Positions 1 to 8,837 of a stretch of DNA of 64,000 nucleotides are shown piece by piece (within the stretch, counting starts at the first letter, position 1; each line of letters begins with the position of its first letter). Location of the stretch: NCBI GenBank assembly GCA_964530625.1, contig CAZHAK010000008.1:59564-123563 (forward strand). Reading direction: 5' to 3'. A program made the translations under genes and the position numbers. Source of the DNA: JABWCQ01 sp964530625 (GTDB lineage Bacteria > Electryoneota > RPQS01). Below the pieces are notes generated by a model, which worked only from the letters and a program-made list of their open reading frames with translations, did no database searches and was not told where the DNA came from.

Positions 1-670
1 CTCCGTGGGACACGCTTTTCGCAACCCGTCTATTGCGGAAATGTTCTTGAAGAAAGTTGGCACTCAGGATTACGAATTTGTTCCGAATGCTGATCTTGAT
101 CCTGAAACCGTGAACTTCGGTGAAGTTGGTGTGAACTTCCGCATCAATGATCACGTTGTGCTCGACGCCGCGGCCTTCCACTATGACTACAACGACATCA
201 TTCGCTGGCAGGTGTTGGCGGGCGGAAGATTCAGGACTGAGAATTTGGCCGAAGCGCAGATTCAAGGCGCGGAGTTAGGTCTTCGCTCGGCCTGGCCGCG
301 CAATGTCAGCACGGTTTTTTCGGCCACGCATTTGTCCACGGACATTGACAACAAAGGTCCGCTGACTTACGTGCCCGAGTGGCGTTTTTTCGCGGGCGTG
401 GAATACACGCACCGCCGCACGACCTATGGTGTAGAGCTTAGACATGTGAGCAAGACCGACACGGTGGTATTCTATCAGAACGACGCGCCGGACGCCTTTA
501 CGATAATAAATGCGCGAATGGCGTTTCAATTCCGTCAAAGCACCCGCCTGAGTCTGCACATGGAAAACATGCTCAACGAACAGTACGAAGAGATGGAGCG
601 TTACAGAATGCCGCCGCGCACGTTCCGAGTGGAGCTGTTGTATGATTTTGATATTGGGCGACGGGATTGA
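1..670 (+). CDS. TonB-dependent outer-membrane receptor, C-terminal part
   Basis: This is the C-terminal part of a TonB-dependent receptor, an outer-membrane beta-barrel that imports a ligand using energy from TonB. The reading frame is open to the left edge, so the plug domain and the first barrel strands lie outside the window. The visible start 'GHAFRNPSIAEMF' matches the conserved strand motif seen in siderophore/vitamin receptors. Later strands alternate polar and hydrophobic residues ('VFSATHLSTDI', 'FFAGVEYTHRR', 'YGVELRHVS'). The end has the family form 'LHMENMLNEQYEE...PPRTFRVELLYDF' with an aromatic near the C terminus, as needed for BAM recognition. The ligand cannot be deduced. 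A bidirectional terminator follows 20 bases after the stop. Confidence 0.9.
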   Translation, partial: SVGHAFRNPSIAEMFLKKVGTQDYEFVPNADLDPETVNFGEVGVNFRINDHVVLDAAAFHYDYNDIIRWQVLAGGRFRTENLAEAQIQGAELGLRSAWPRNVSTVFSATHLSTDIDNKGPLTYVPEWRFFAGVEYTHRRTTYGVELRHVSKTDTVVFYQNDAPDAFTIINARMAFQFRQSTRLSLHMENMLNEQYEEMERYRMPPRTFRVELLYDFDIGRRD

Positions 671-689
671 AAGAATTTTTGCACAATGA

Positions 690-722
690 AAAACGGGCGG
701 CCCGAAAGCTGCCCGTTTTTTG
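690..722. terminator. Bidirectional intrinsic terminator
   Basis: An inverted repeat AAACGGGC...GCCCGTTT is followed by a T run on the plus strand, with a matching A run before it that gives a T run on the minus strand. It lies between two convergent genes, the TonB receptor and the exported repeat protein, and can serve both. Confidence 0.85.
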
Positions 723-776
723 TTTCTAAACTTTCAATTGTGCTCGCGTCAGCGCGAAGCCCTCTTTGCTATGCGG

Positions 777-2048
777 CTATCTGTCGACTTTCACGAGATA
801 CATATCGGTATCTCCGTTGCCGTAGGAGGTTGTGGTGCCGGATAGAATGTAACCGCCGGGTGTGCGCTGTACTTCATAACAGATGTCGTTGCCCGGTCCG
901 CCGATGGCTGTGCTCCATAACACCGTGCCGCGCCCGTCAATTTTGAACAAGAGCATATCTGTTTCGGCTTGTCCCCACGAGCGCGTGCTTCCGGCAATCA
1001 CAAATCCGCCGTCGTCTTCAGCTAAGATTGAGTAGGCTTGATCTTCCTGCACACCGCCGAAAGATTTAGTCCAGAGAGTGTCGCCGAGACTGTCGGTGCG
1101 CACAATCCAGCAATCATACCCCGAGGGATTCTCCGGGCATCCGCCCGTTGATCCGACCATGGTGAAGCCGCCGTCCGGTGTCGCCGTAATCGCGTTGCCC
1201 ACGTCGTATTTGCTGTTCCAATAGACCCGCTCTCTCAGAACCGCGCCTTTCCAATCCACTTCCGTGAACAGGAAAGCGGCTTCACTCTGGCATGGCAGCT
1301 TGTCTTTTTTCTTTGACTTAACCCACGGAAAGGCGGAATCGTCAGCAGACGCTTTAGGCCGCGCACTCGGGGGAATATCCAGTGTATAGCCGATGGAGGC
1401 GATTCTGCCGTTGCTGAGTTCGATGATCGCGTTGGCTTGCTCGCCATTGAAATTGCGCGTCCACACGACCGTGCCCGGTTTGTTGAGCTTGACGAGATTG
1501 TAGCTCCCTTTCAAGTCCAGCGCATTTCGTCCGGCGCTGACAAATCCGCCGCCGCGCGCATGCAAAATATCTTCGGAGAAATCTCCGCCGCGATCCTGCG
1601 AAATCCGAGACCACTCCACGTCGCCTTCATAATCCGTCTTAACGACGTACAAGTCCGTGCCGAACCCGCCGGGTCCGCGAGTGGACCCTGACAGCACGAA
1701 ACCACCGTCGTTGGTCGTGCGCATCGCGCGCGCCGATGACACCCCCGAGCCGACGTAGTGTTTTTCGAAAATCAGGTCACCGTATCGGCCCAATCTCATC
1801 AGGCACATTTGGCGGTTGCCGTTTTCCGCGATGCAGTCACCCGCAATCGCAAAGCCGCCGTCATCGAGTGCGAGCACGGCATACGCGCCGTCGTCTTCCG
1901 GACCGCCGAAGTGCCGCGCCCATAGCGGCGACGGTGCGCGGTCATAGCCGAACATGGCGGATGCCGGCGCCTGCGCAAACGCAGAAACCGCTGCCACGCA
2001 AAGCAGGGCCGCCAACAAAAAAATCCGGTAAAGGGGTTGTTTCATCAA
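777..2048 (-). CDS. Exported protein with DGGF-type beta-propeller repeats
   Basis: The protein has 423 residues. It begins with a signal peptide (about residues 1-26, ending 'VSAFAQA'). The rest is built from repeats of about 50 residues of the form 'GG..DD.AY.V....DGGF.I.G.T', ending in W-containing strands ('VEWSRI', 'TLWTKSFGG', 'VLWSTAIGG'). Such repeats are common in secreted FCB-group proteins and are predicted to form a beta-propeller. Unlike the other exported proteins in the window it lacks the C-terminal sorting domain and ends in 'YLVKVDR', so it may stay periplasmic or use another route. It starts 6 bases after tsaB stops and is probably the last gene of the dinB-tsaE-tsaB transcript. 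Function unknown. Confidence 0.8.
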   Translation of the reverse strand: MMKQPLYRIFLLAALLCVAAVSAFAQAPASAMFGYDRAPSPLWARHFGGPEDDGAYAVLALDDGGFAIAGDCIAENGNRQMCLMRLGRYGDLIFEKHYVGSGVSSARAMRTTNDGGFVLSGSTRGPGGFGTDLYVVKTDYEGDVEWSRISQDRGGDFSEDILHARGGGFVSAGRNALDLKGSYNLVKLNKPGTVVWTRNFNGEQANAIIELSNGRIASIGYTLDIPPSARPKASADDSAFPWVKSKKKDKLPCQSEAAFLFTEVDWKGAVLRERVYWNSKYDVGNAITATPDGGFTMVGSTGGCPENPSGYDCWIVRTDSLGDTLWTKSFGGVQEDQAYSILAEDDGGFVIAGSTRSWGQAETDMLLFKIDGRGTVLWSTAIGGPGNDICYEVQRTPGGYILSGTTTSYGNGDTDMYLVKVDR

Positions 2049-2054
2049 AAGTTT

Positions 2055-2684
2055 TTAAGACGCTCCAAATTCCAATCCATACTCCGGCAGCACTTGGCCA
2101 ATTTTCAGCGGCTCCCGGTCTGTCCATGCTTTCCGCGCAAGGTCAATCAAACTCCGCGCATGCGGACGGTGCAAAGCTTTGTCTTGGGGAATGCGCGCTT
2201 TAAGTTTTACTTTAAGTTCGGCAGGCAGCGTATCACAGCCCGGCCCGCAGATCAACCCTTTCTCGGGCAACCATTGCGCCAAACTTATGGCATCCGTCAC
2301 GACTCGCGCCTTTTCTTCTTTGCCAAAACTTTGGGCGAACCAGCGCTCCTTGCGCGCTTGTGCCAGCACCGTGACGGTGTCGGAGTTTGGCAACACATTT
2401 TGCGCCAACACTTCAAACGAGGGTACAGGCCATAACGGCACATCCAAACCTCGTGCCAAGCCATGCGCGAAGGCAAAACCCACGCGTAACCCCGTAAAAG
2501 AGCCGGGTCCCGCGCCGAGTGCGATGGCGGTGATCTGCTGCGGCGTTGCGTTTATGTCATTCAGCATGGCATAAAAGCGACGGAGTAAGCCGTCGCGATC
2601 GGGCAACATCGTCTCGTGGATGGATCCGTCTTTCAAGAAACCAAGCAGTGTTTCCTTGCCTGCGGAGTCCAAAGCGAAGATCAT
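2055..2684 (-). CDS. tsaB: tRNA threonylcarbamoyladenosine biosynthesis protein TsaB
   Basis: TsaB (YeaZ) is the ASKHA-fold partner of TsaD. With TsaE it forms the complex that transfers threonylcarbamoyl to A37 of tRNAs that read ANN codons. The 209-residue protein opens with 'ILALDSA'-type residues (here 'MIFALDSAGK') and carries the family signature 'GAGPGSFTGLRVG' at about residues 57-69, used for dimerisation with TsaD. Length is normal for the family. Its ATG overlaps the tsaE stop by 4 bases, which indicates translational coupling. tsaD and tsaC are not in the window. Confidence 0.95.
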   Translation of the reverse strand: MIFALDSAGKETLLGFLKDGSIHETMLPDRDGLLRRFYAMLNDINATPQQITAIALGAGPGSFTGLRVGFAFAHGLARGLDVPLWPVPSFEVLAQNVLPNSDTVTVLAQARKERWFAQSFGKEEKARVVTDAISLAQWLPEKGLICGPGCDTLPAELKVKLKARIPQDKALHRPHARSLIDLARKAWTDREPLKIGQVLPEYGLEFGAS

Positions 2685-3097
2685 GTGCGCGGCTCGGAGA
2701 CGAGAATTGAACGTTCACTCAAGTTCGGGAGGATATCGAGGTGGATATGATAGCAATTTTGGGGCAGGAGTTCGGCAATTCGCTCCGGCCATTCGATTAA
2801 GAAGATACCGTCGCGCTCGAAGTATTCTTCAAGTCCGAGTGCAATAAAACTGTTCGCATCTTCGAGCCGATACAAGTCGGCATGGAAGAGCGCTTCACGC
2901 CCGTGGTATTCGAGCACGTAGTTAAACGTCGGTGAAAGAATTTCTTCTTTGACACCGAGCCCGCGGCCGATGCCTTTGGCTACGACGGATTTGCCCGCGC
3001 CAAGCTCGCCGCTTAGACAAACGACATCGCCTGAGCGGAGTCGCGTCGAAAACGCTTCCGCCCAGGCGAGAGTTTCAAGGGCTGACTTCGTGACCAT
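2681..3097 (-). CDS. tsaE: tRNA threonylcarbamoyladenosine biosynthesis ATPase TsaE
   Basis: TsaE is the ATPase that drives the TsaB-TsaD t6A synthase cycle. The 138-residue frame from ATG 3097 shows a Walker A loop 'GELGAGKS' at residues 30-37, the family segment 'SPTFNYVLEY' at 55-64, 'HADLYRL' at 72-78 and 'IEWPER' at 101-106, all in the expected order. The open frame extends further upstream, but that part is a shadow of the preceding DinB gene. The ATG at 3097 was chosen because it shares a base with that gene's stop (TGATG) and gives the normal family length. It overlaps tsaB by 4 bases. Confidence 0.95.
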   Translation of the reverse strand: MVTKSALETLAWAEAFSTRLRSGDVVCLSGELGAGKSVVAKGIGRGLGVKEEILSPTFNYVLEYHGREALFHADLYRLEDANSFIALGLEEYFERDGIFLIEWPERIAELLPQNCYHIHLDILPNLSERSILVSEPRT

Positions 3098-3558
3098 CAA
3101 TAATCGTAAAGCATGACGGGTGTGATGCCGTTCATGCGGAGATACGTGGTGAGCGATCCGCGATGATGCCAGTGTTCGTCCACGGCGAACAGCGGAAATT
3201 GAAAAGCGGGCATGGTGGTGCCCCAGGCGTCGATATCTTGCTGAAGATTTTCGTTGGTAATAGAGTCCCAAGTTTTCATGGCGGACGCGAACATCTCGTC
3301 CACGAACTTATTCAGATCCGCTTTACTCTTGATATCAGCTTTGGTGTCTTCCTGGAACTTGCCTGACTTGACCATCTTCATTGAGGCATCGAGGAAGCCG
3401 TACATGTGTTGCACGACTTCGGAGAAGCTACGGACTTCGGGGACGGGCCTGTAGTCCAGCTTATCTTCAGGAATTTGGTCCACGATGCGGCGGGTAACGC
3501 CGTGAATGGCGTGGAAGTAGTCAAACCGGGGTTGCAACATGGCTTTTTGTATCTTCAT
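3097..3558 (-). CDS. DinB-superfamily putative metal-dependent protein
   Basis: This 153-residue protein belongs to the DinB/DinB_2 four-helix-bundle superfamily, whose characterised members are metal-binding thiol transferases or hydrolases. Candidate metal ligands are His51 ('VVQHMYG') and His129/His131/His132 ('DEHWHHRGSL'), placed as in the family. The substrate is unknown. It is the first gene of a coupled string into tsaE (shared base TGATG) and tsaB, behind a strong promoter. Its ribosome-binding site is GGGAGG-like ('gacctcccat' read on the complement). Nothing else links it to t6A synthesis, so that association may be only transcriptional. Confidence 0.85.
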   Translation of the reverse strand: MKIQKAMLQPRFDYFHAIHGVTRRIVDQIPEDKLDYRPVPEVRSFSEVVQHMYGFLDASMKMVKSGKFQEDTKADIKSKADLNKFVDEMFASAMKTWDSITNENLQQDIDAWGTTMPAFQFPLFAVDEHWHHRGSLTTYLRMNGITPVMLYDY

Positions 3559-3592
3559 GGGAGGTCCTTTTCGTTAGGTCAGCAATCTCAAG

Positions 3593-3609
3593 GTTCATCA
3601 AATGTGAAC
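3593..3609. promoter_or_regulatory. Inverted repeat GTTCA-N7-TGAAC, possible operator
   Basis: A perfect 5-base inverted repeat with a 7-base spacer lies just downstream of the predicted transcription start of the dinB-tsaE-tsaB operon. It could bind a dimeric repressor. No second copy was noticed in the window, so the assignment is weak. Confidence 0.3.
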
Positions 3610-3617
3610 ATGCGTTC

Positions 3618-3646
3618 AATATACAAAGTTCTGTGACTTGAGTCAA
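3618..3646 (-). promoter_or_regulatory. Sigma70-like promoter of the dinB-tsaE-tsaB operon
   Basis: Read on the minus strand, TTGACT (3646-3641) is followed after exactly 17 bases by TATATT (3623-3618). The start point would be near 3611, about 50 bases before the dinB-like ATG. The -35 box overlaps the stop region of the upstream membrane-protein gene. Confidence 0.75.
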
Positions 3647-5187
3647 GAGGGGCTTTCAGGCGGCTTGAGCCGATACAGCCTTACGGAATCCTGCACGGCG
3701 ACCATCATTCCTCTGTTAGTGAAATCCATAAGCGCCTGATCAGAAAATTCTTTCGGACGCGTCAAATCAATCAAGATATGCGTGACTCCGTAGGCCGCCA
3801 CAATTCCGTCGCGCTCGTGCTTCGTTGCCGGGCCACTTAAGAACATGCTGTTCGCGCGCTTTCGTGTTTCAAGTTCTTGCACAAGCAGGGGATTTCCGTG
3901 CATATGAAACACCGTTTTCGCTCCCGTGAGCGCAGGCAGTGAAAACCCGCTCAAACTATCTGTCAGCACCACGTCTGATGACTTCAGGTAGGCAGCGAGG
4001 AATCCAAATTTCTCCGGCATCGTTTCGGCGTGTCTCCGCTGCACGAAATTTGACAACAAGAGCGATCCTGTCATCTTCACGTCATGTTTCAGGAACGGTA
4101 TGGCCGAAAGAACAATCACCGCGATGACCGCAGATCTGAACCAGCGCGAGCGCGCGCCTTTAGGCGGCCTGCCCGTCCCGCTTTCTATCCACTCGCAGAT
4201 AAACAAGGCAATTCCGAGATGGAGAAAAAACGCGACGAAGAACACGAATCGCTCGCCGATTTGTATTCCTGCCGCCCACGAAAACAGATAGACACCAAGA
4301 CAAAGCAGTCCGCCGATCCACGCAAAATTGTGACGGTGGCGGCTTGCGAAAAAAACTAGGATGGGAAGACCGGCCAGAATCGGCCCTAAAGCGGCGAGCT
4401 GGTTTTCGTACAGCAGAGAAACATACCATGCCGAAGCGGAGCCTTCAAAGAACACTTGCGCATAATCAAAGTATGGCCAGAACAACGCAATCCCAAAACC
4501 CGCCAGAGGCACGCTCTGCAAAAGAAAAGTATCCCTCCAACGTTTTTCACTCAACGTAATGGCCGCCGCGCTTACATAGATGAACACTCCGGTTATCGGA
4601 TGGCTGATGAAAACTATCCAACTCAGCAACACATAGAAAGACAGGTCTCGCAGCCGGTTAGCGGCAGTGAACTCCGCCAGACTTGCAAGCGCATGAAAAC
4701 CGAGTCCATAGGCAAACATCGCCGCGTGTGCAAGACTGTAAAAGAACTGCCACCACTCATAGGAATTGGCAAACGCGTATCCGGTGCCCCAGATCAACAA
4801 CATGCAGAGAAGCATGACATTCGGAAGGGTTTTGAAGTTGAACAACTTCTTCATCAAGCGAGAAAGTCCGGTGACAAAGAGCAGCGCGTTCGCGTAAGCC
4901 GATAGTTTCATCAGCAACAGCACGTGCAGCCCGAGCCATTTCATCAAGAGTCCCCACGCCACCGTATAGGGCGTGAATCGCGGCGACGTGTTTCCCGGCA
5001 ACGCCAGCATCGGATTGCCGGGATGAAGCGGATTTTCGGACACTGCTCGCATCGCTGCCGTAGTTTCCCAGTGATCCGCGCCGTAGTCCCAATACTCAGT
5101 CTGAGTATATGCCATCGCCACAGGCAACAGCAACAGCCACAAGACCCAGGGCCGCTCGAGAAGCCACAGTATGCGCTCAGATCGCAT
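3643..5187 (-). CDS. Polytopic membrane protein, GT-C-like, copy 1
   Basis: This 514-residue protein has about eleven or twelve hydrophobic helices and a soluble C-terminal tail. After the first helix it has an acidic extracytoplasmic loop ('YWDYGADHWETTAAMRAV') followed by 'PLHPGN', a layout that resembles GT-C glycosyltransferases with an acidic catalytic loop. No specific family was recognised, so the glycosyltransferase idea is inference from topology. It is a tandem paralogue of the next gene: both share 'AVSENPLHP', 'PRFTPYTV', 'HMHGNPL' and 'GVTHILIDLT'. Its ATG shares a base with the paralogue's stop (TGATG), so the two are co-translated. Confidence 0.75.
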   Translation of the reverse strand: MRSERILWLLERPWVLWLLLLPVAMAYTQTEYWDYGADHWETTAAMRAVSENPLHPGNPMLALPGNTSPRFTPYTVAWGLLMKWLGLHVLLLMKLSAYANALLFVTGLSRLMKKLFNFKTLPNVMLLCMLLIWGTGYAFANSYEWWQFFYSLAHAAMFAYGLGFHALASLAEFTAANRLRDLSFYVLLSWIVFISHPITGVFIYVSAAAITLSEKRWRDTFLLQSVPLAGFGIALFWPYFDYAQVFFEGSASAWYVSLLYENQLAALGPILAGLPILVFFASRHRHNFAWIGGLLCLGVYLFSWAAGIQIGERFVFFVAFFLHLGIALFICEWIESGTGRPPKGARSRWFRSAVIAVIVLSAIPFLKHDVKMTGSLLLSNFVQRRHAETMPEKFGFLAAYLKSSDVVLTDSLSGFSLPALTGAKTVFHMHGNPLLVQELETRKRANSMFLSGPATKHERDGIVAAYGVTHILIDLTRPKEFSDQALMDFTNRGMMVAVQDSVRLYRLKPPESPS

Positions 5188-6755
5188 CAGAAATGCTCCA
5201 GCACACGATAAAGTTGCACAGAATCCCGCTCTACTACTACAGAGTTCGCAATTTCATTCATGTCGCGCAAGAGCTGTGGCGAATATCTTGCAGGTTTCGT
5301 CAGATCAAGCAGAATGTGGGTCACTCCATACTGCCTGAGCATCACTTTACGTTCTGTCAGCGTTAAGTCGCCCGTCATGAATCTCCACGCATCAGCTTCG
5401 CGTTGAGTGAGGTCTTCGGTCATGAGTGGGTTTCCATGCATGTGGGAGACAGCTTTTGCTCCAGTGAGGGCATGCAGTATCCAGCCTCCATAGGGATCGG
5501 TCATGAGCAGATCACGTGAAGAAATATTCTGCGAGAGAAATCCGAATCGTTCTGGAAGAGTTTGCGGATGACGCCGCGAAATCGTGCTGGAGATCAGCAG
5601 CGATCCGGTCATGCGAACATCGTGTTGACGATAAGCTAAAGCGCTTATCAGTATCACAGCGCACAAGCCGAGTCGCACTTTCTTCGATACGTGATCAGAG
5701 CTGGAGCGATCCAACCTGTCACAAATCGCTTCGTATACGAACAGGGCAATACACAGGTGCAAAAAGAACACGGCAAAGAGTAAGGATCGCTCGCCGATGG
5801 CAATATCCAGCGCGTACGAAAGCAGGTATCCCGCGCTAAACAGAGTAAGCCCGATGACTTCAAAGGCGTGTTTCCGTTTCAACAGGAAGTACCCAGCGAT
5901 GGGAATGCCCGCCAGCGCAATCCCCAGCGCGCGAAGCTGACCGGAATACATCTCCGTGACGTACCATGTGTCTTTGGTACCGGTAAAGAGGACTTTTGGG
6001 TAGTCAAAATACGGCCACCACAACAGGGCTGCAAAGGCCGCGATTGGCGCAAGCAGGGCGGGAACGGCCCGTCTGGCATTCCCCTCCGTCACACTCAATG
6101 CGAACGCCGTCACAAATACAAACAGCCCGGTGATCGGATGAATCAGGAAAACCAAGCTGAACAAGAGCACAAACAGAGCAAGTGAATGTCTCGCGCGAGT
6201 GGCAAGGAAGTTTATTAACTCCGCGAGCGCGTGAAAGCCCAGACCGAATGACGGGGCCGCGATGTGCGGCAGTGTGTAGAAGAAGAACCAGAAGTGATAG
6301 GCGTTCGACTGGGTGTATCCATTTCCCCAGCAAATGAACATGACCAACAGGAGTAACGGCGCGAACAGCTTGCGGGCATTCAGACTCTGCGCGAACCGAA
6401 AGAGCCCTGTGACAAACAGCGCGAAGTTCAGCCACGCCGATAGTTTCATGACGGTCAGGATGTCCCATCCGAAGGCTCGCATCACACTGCCCCAAATGAC
6501 TGTGTAGGGTGTGAAGCGCGGCGAAAGATGACCCGGCACGGCCAGCATCGGATGGTCGGGATGCAAGGGATTTTCACTCACTGCGCGAATCGCCGCCGCA
6601 GTCTCCCAACAGTCTTCCGCGCTATTCCACGGCTCAGTTTGTGTATAAGCAAACACGACCGGCGCCAATATGATCAAAATGAACCATGGCCGATCCAACA
6701 ACCAAGCGAACTTGAGAACCCAATTCGGTTTTGGGGAAGTGTTGGGAGGAATCAA
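5187..6755 (-). CDS. Polytopic membrane protein, GT-C-like, copy 2
   Basis: This 522-residue protein is the upstream tandem paralogue of the previous entry, with the same order of helices and shared motifs ('YTQTEPW', 'AVSENPLHPDHPML', 'PRFTPYTV', 'YGVTHILLDLTKPA'). The C-terminal soluble part speaks of a conserved function in both copies. The longest frame begins with TTG at 6755, with no clear ribosome-binding site on this strand, so the true start could be slightly further in, near 'VLKFAWLLDRPWF', which aligns with the start of copy 1. It follows the DHFR-like gene by 27 bases. Confidence 0.75.
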   Translation of the reverse strand: MIPPNTSPKPNWVLKFAWLLDRPWFILIILAPVVFAYTQTEPWNSAEDCWETAAAIRAVSENPLHPDHPMLAVPGHLSPRFTPYTVIWGSVMRAFGWDILTVMKLSAWLNFALFVTGLFRFAQSLNARKLFAPLLLLVMFICWGNGYTQSNAYHFWFFFYTLPHIAAPSFGLGFHALAELINFLATRARHSLALFVLLFSLVFLIHPITGLFVFVTAFALSVTEGNARRAVPALLAPIAAFAALLWWPYFDYPKVLFTGTKDTWYVTEMYSGQLRALGIALAGIPIAGYFLLKRKHAFEVIGLTLFSAGYLLSYALDIAIGERSLLFAVFFLHLCIALFVYEAICDRLDRSSSDHVSKKVRLGLCAVILISALAYRQHDVRMTGSLLISSTISRRHPQTLPERFGFLSQNISSRDLLMTDPYGGWILHALTGAKAVSHMHGNPLMTEDLTQREADAWRFMTGDLTLTERKVMLRQYGVTHILLDLTKPARYSPQLLRDMNEIANSVVVERDSVQLYRVLEHF

Positions 6756-6782
6756 GGAGGTGAAATTTATTATCTCGCTTGA

Positions 6783-7313
6783 TTAAGCAGGAATGTACGT
6801 CAGCCTGATTACGTCTTCGTCAATTTGATCGTGGGCTACAAGGCGGAGCGGCGGGCGGGGGCCGGCAAAGAATGGTTTACCACGACCCAGCACGACGGGG
6901 TGGAAGTAGAGGCGATATTCATCAACAAGACCGAGGTCGGTCAGACTTTGGGCAAGTACAGTTCCTGAAACGTCAATCTCTCCATCGAAGCGAGCCTTCA
7001 GCCCGCGTATTTCCGCTTCGAGGTCATCCGCAACAAGTGTGGCGTTGGGGCCAACCGACGTAAGCGTGCGCGATACGACCCACTTCGATTGGTTTCGCCA
7101 TGCCGCCGCGAACTCGTGTTCGTCAGCACTCCATTCAGACTGGTCTTCGTCCCAATAGCGCATGACCTCGTACATGCCGCGACCGTACACGCTGCCCGAC
7201 AGGTCGCGCACCTGCTCAATCCAGTGTCGAAAGAGCTTGGGGCCGGGCGCAAAACGCTCGTGGTCAACATAACCATCAAGCGAGACGTTCATTCCGAAAA
7301 CTAACTTTGCCAT
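6783..7313 (-). CDS. Dihydrofolate reductase family protein (RibD C-terminal-like)
   Basis: The 176-residue protein has the DHFR/RibD-C fold signature. It starts with 'MAKLVFGMNVSLDGYVD' (first strand and substrate loop), has the central 'YGRGMYEVM' segment and 'EIDVSGTVLAQSL..LGLVDEYRLYFHPVVLGRGKPF', the typical NADPH-binding region of the stand-alone YyaP/YwjB-type reductases. The physiological substrate of these small proteins is generally unknown. It is the first gene of a string with the two membrane proteins; a functional link is not evident. Confidence 0.9.
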   Translation of the reverse strand: MAKLVFGMNVSLDGYVDHERFAPGPKLFRHWIEQVRDLSGSVYGRGMYEVMRYWDEDQSEWSADEHEFAAAWRNQSKWVVSRTLTSVGPNATLVADDLEAEIRGLKARFDGEIDVSGTVLAQSLTDLGLVDEYRLYFHPVVLGRGKPFFAGPRPPLRLVAHDQIDEDVIRLTYIPA

Positions 7314-7319
7314 GCTACA

Positions 7320-7375
7320 AAAACTCCAGCACGATTAACACGGGCGGATTGTCATCGCCCTTACAATGTTGTGCT
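7320..7375 (-). terminator. Possible terminator after lpd
   Basis: On the minus strand, a stem with AGCAC...GTGCT outer arms and GGGCG...CGCCC inner arms is followed by GGAGTTTTTG. It lies right after the lpd stop and before the DHFR-like gene on the same strand. The outer stem is interrupted, so the call is tentative. Confidence 0.4.
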
Positions 7376-7393
7376 TTGCGTCCGCGCAATAGG

Positions 7394-8806
7394 TCAAGCG
7401 GTACGCTTGCCCACATAATGCACGGCGCTGCCGTAAATCATCTCCGCCGCTTCCATCAGGGTTTCGGAGAGTGTCGGATGCGCGTGAATGGAGAGCGCGA
7501 CGTCTTCGGCGGTGGCGCCCATTTCGATTGCGAGGACAGCTTCGCCGATTAAGTCGCCGGCATGAACTCCAGCAATGCCGCAGCCCAAGACCTGTCCCGT
7601 CGCAGGATCGCAGATAAACTTTGTCACACCGTCCGTGCGGCCCATCGAAAGTGCGCGGCCTGAGGCGGCCCAGGGGAATTTTAGAATTTTCACGTCGCGG
7701 TTTTGCGCTTTAGCGTCGTTTTCAGTTAAGCCCGCCCACGCGATTTCGGGATCGGTGAAGACGACTGCGGGGATAGCTCGCGGAGCAAAGACGCTCTTTT
7801 TTCCTGACAACGACTCTACCGCAACTCTTCCCTCGGCGCTGGCTTTGTGCGCGAGCATCGGTTGGCCCGCGCAATCGCCGATGGACCAGATGTTGGGATC
7901 GGCGGTGCGGCGCGCGGCGTCAATTGCGATAAAGCCGTCTGGGCCGACTTTGACTTTTGTGTTTTCGAGTCCGAGATTCTCGACATTGGGTTTGCGACCG
8001 ACGGAGACCAACACTTTGTCGAATTTTTCTTCGGCACTATGCTTGCCTTCAAATTTTACGGTCACGCCTTTCGCATCGGCAGTCACGCTGGCAACTTTGG
8101 TGCTCGTGTGAATCGCTTCAAATTCTTTGGCGAGTCGTTGTGTCAAAAATCTTGACAGGTCCGCGTCGCATCCTGCCAATAACGAATCCAACATTTCCAC
8201 GACGACGACTTTTGATCCGAGCGATGCATAGACCGAGCCCATTTCAAGTCCGATATAGCCCCCACCGACGACCAACAACCGCTTGGGAATTTCCGGCAAG
8301 TCAAGCGCAATTCTTGATCCCCACACATGCGGTGAGTCATTGGGGAAACTCGGAATTTGCGAGGCACGGGAGCCTGTGGCCAGAATACATTTTTGAAATT
8401 CTACACGCTCCGTGCCACCTTTGACCATTTCGACTTCAACCGCGCTCGACGAAACAAATTTCGCGCGGCCCTGAATGTATTTTATTTTGCGCTGTTTGGT
8501 CAGTAAGCCTAACCCGCCCGTGAGTTTGGTCACGACCGATGTTTTGAACTCGCGCAGTTTATCCAAATCGATTTTCGGTTTGCCGAAACTGATGCCGTGT
8601 GCTTCGGCGTCGCGTGCGTCGCTGATGAGTTTTCCGGTGTGCAGCAAGGCCTTGGACGGAATACATCCGCGATAGAGACACACGCCGCCGGGATTGATTT
8701 CAAGATCAATCAACGTGACGTCGTGGCCACCATCCGCCGCATGAAAAGCGGCGGCATAGCCACCCGGCCCGCCGCCGATAACGGTTACTTTGAATTTATC
8801 AGACAT
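7394..8806 (-). CDS. lpdA: Dihydrolipoyl dehydrogenase (E3)
   Basis: E3 is the FAD flavoenzyme that re-oxidises dihydrolipoamide on the E2 arm with NAD+. The 470-residue product from ATG 8806 has the FAD-binding 'GGGPGG' at 11-16, the redox-active pair Cys43/Cys48 in 'GGVCLYRGCIPSK', a second Rossmann motif 'VVGGGYIGLEMGS' for NAD, the 'SIGDCAG' segment and the C-terminal catalytic 'HAHPTLSE'. A longer frame back to a TTG at 8848 exists. I prefer ATG 8806 because it puts the Rossmann fold at the normal distance from the N terminus. It is the last gene of the pyruvate dehydrogenase operon. Confidence 0.95.
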   Translation of the reverse strand: MSDKFKVTVIGGGPGGYAAAFHAADGGHDVTLIDLEINPGGVCLYRGCIPSKALLHTGKLISDARDAEAHGISFGKPKIDLDKLREFKTSVVTKLTGGLGLLTKQRKIKYIQGRAKFVSSSAVEVEMVKGGTERVEFQKCILATGSRASQIPSFPNDSPHVWGSRIALDLPEIPKRLLVVGGGYIGLEMGSVYASLGSKVVVVEMLDSLLAGCDADLSRFLTQRLAKEFEAIHTSTKVASVTADAKGVTVKFEGKHSAEEKFDKVLVSVGRKPNVENLGLENTKVKVGPDGFIAIDAARRTADPNIWSIGDCAGQPMLAHKASAEGRVAVESLSGKKSVFAPRAIPAVVFTDPEIAWAGLTENDAKAQNRDVKILKFPWAASGRALSMGRTDGVTKFICDPATGQVLGCGIAGVHAGDLIGEAVLAIEMGATAEDVALSIHAHPTLSETLMEAAEMIYGSAVHYVGKRTA

Positions 8807-8837
8807 GATTTGTTCGATATTTTTTGTTGTCGTGACG

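Noticed and set aside
7380..7412. CAAGCGGTACGCTTG near the lpd stop as a third family E copy
   Set aside because: It is a palindrome in a similar position but lacks the GCGCCAGCGTCAAC block that defines the family.
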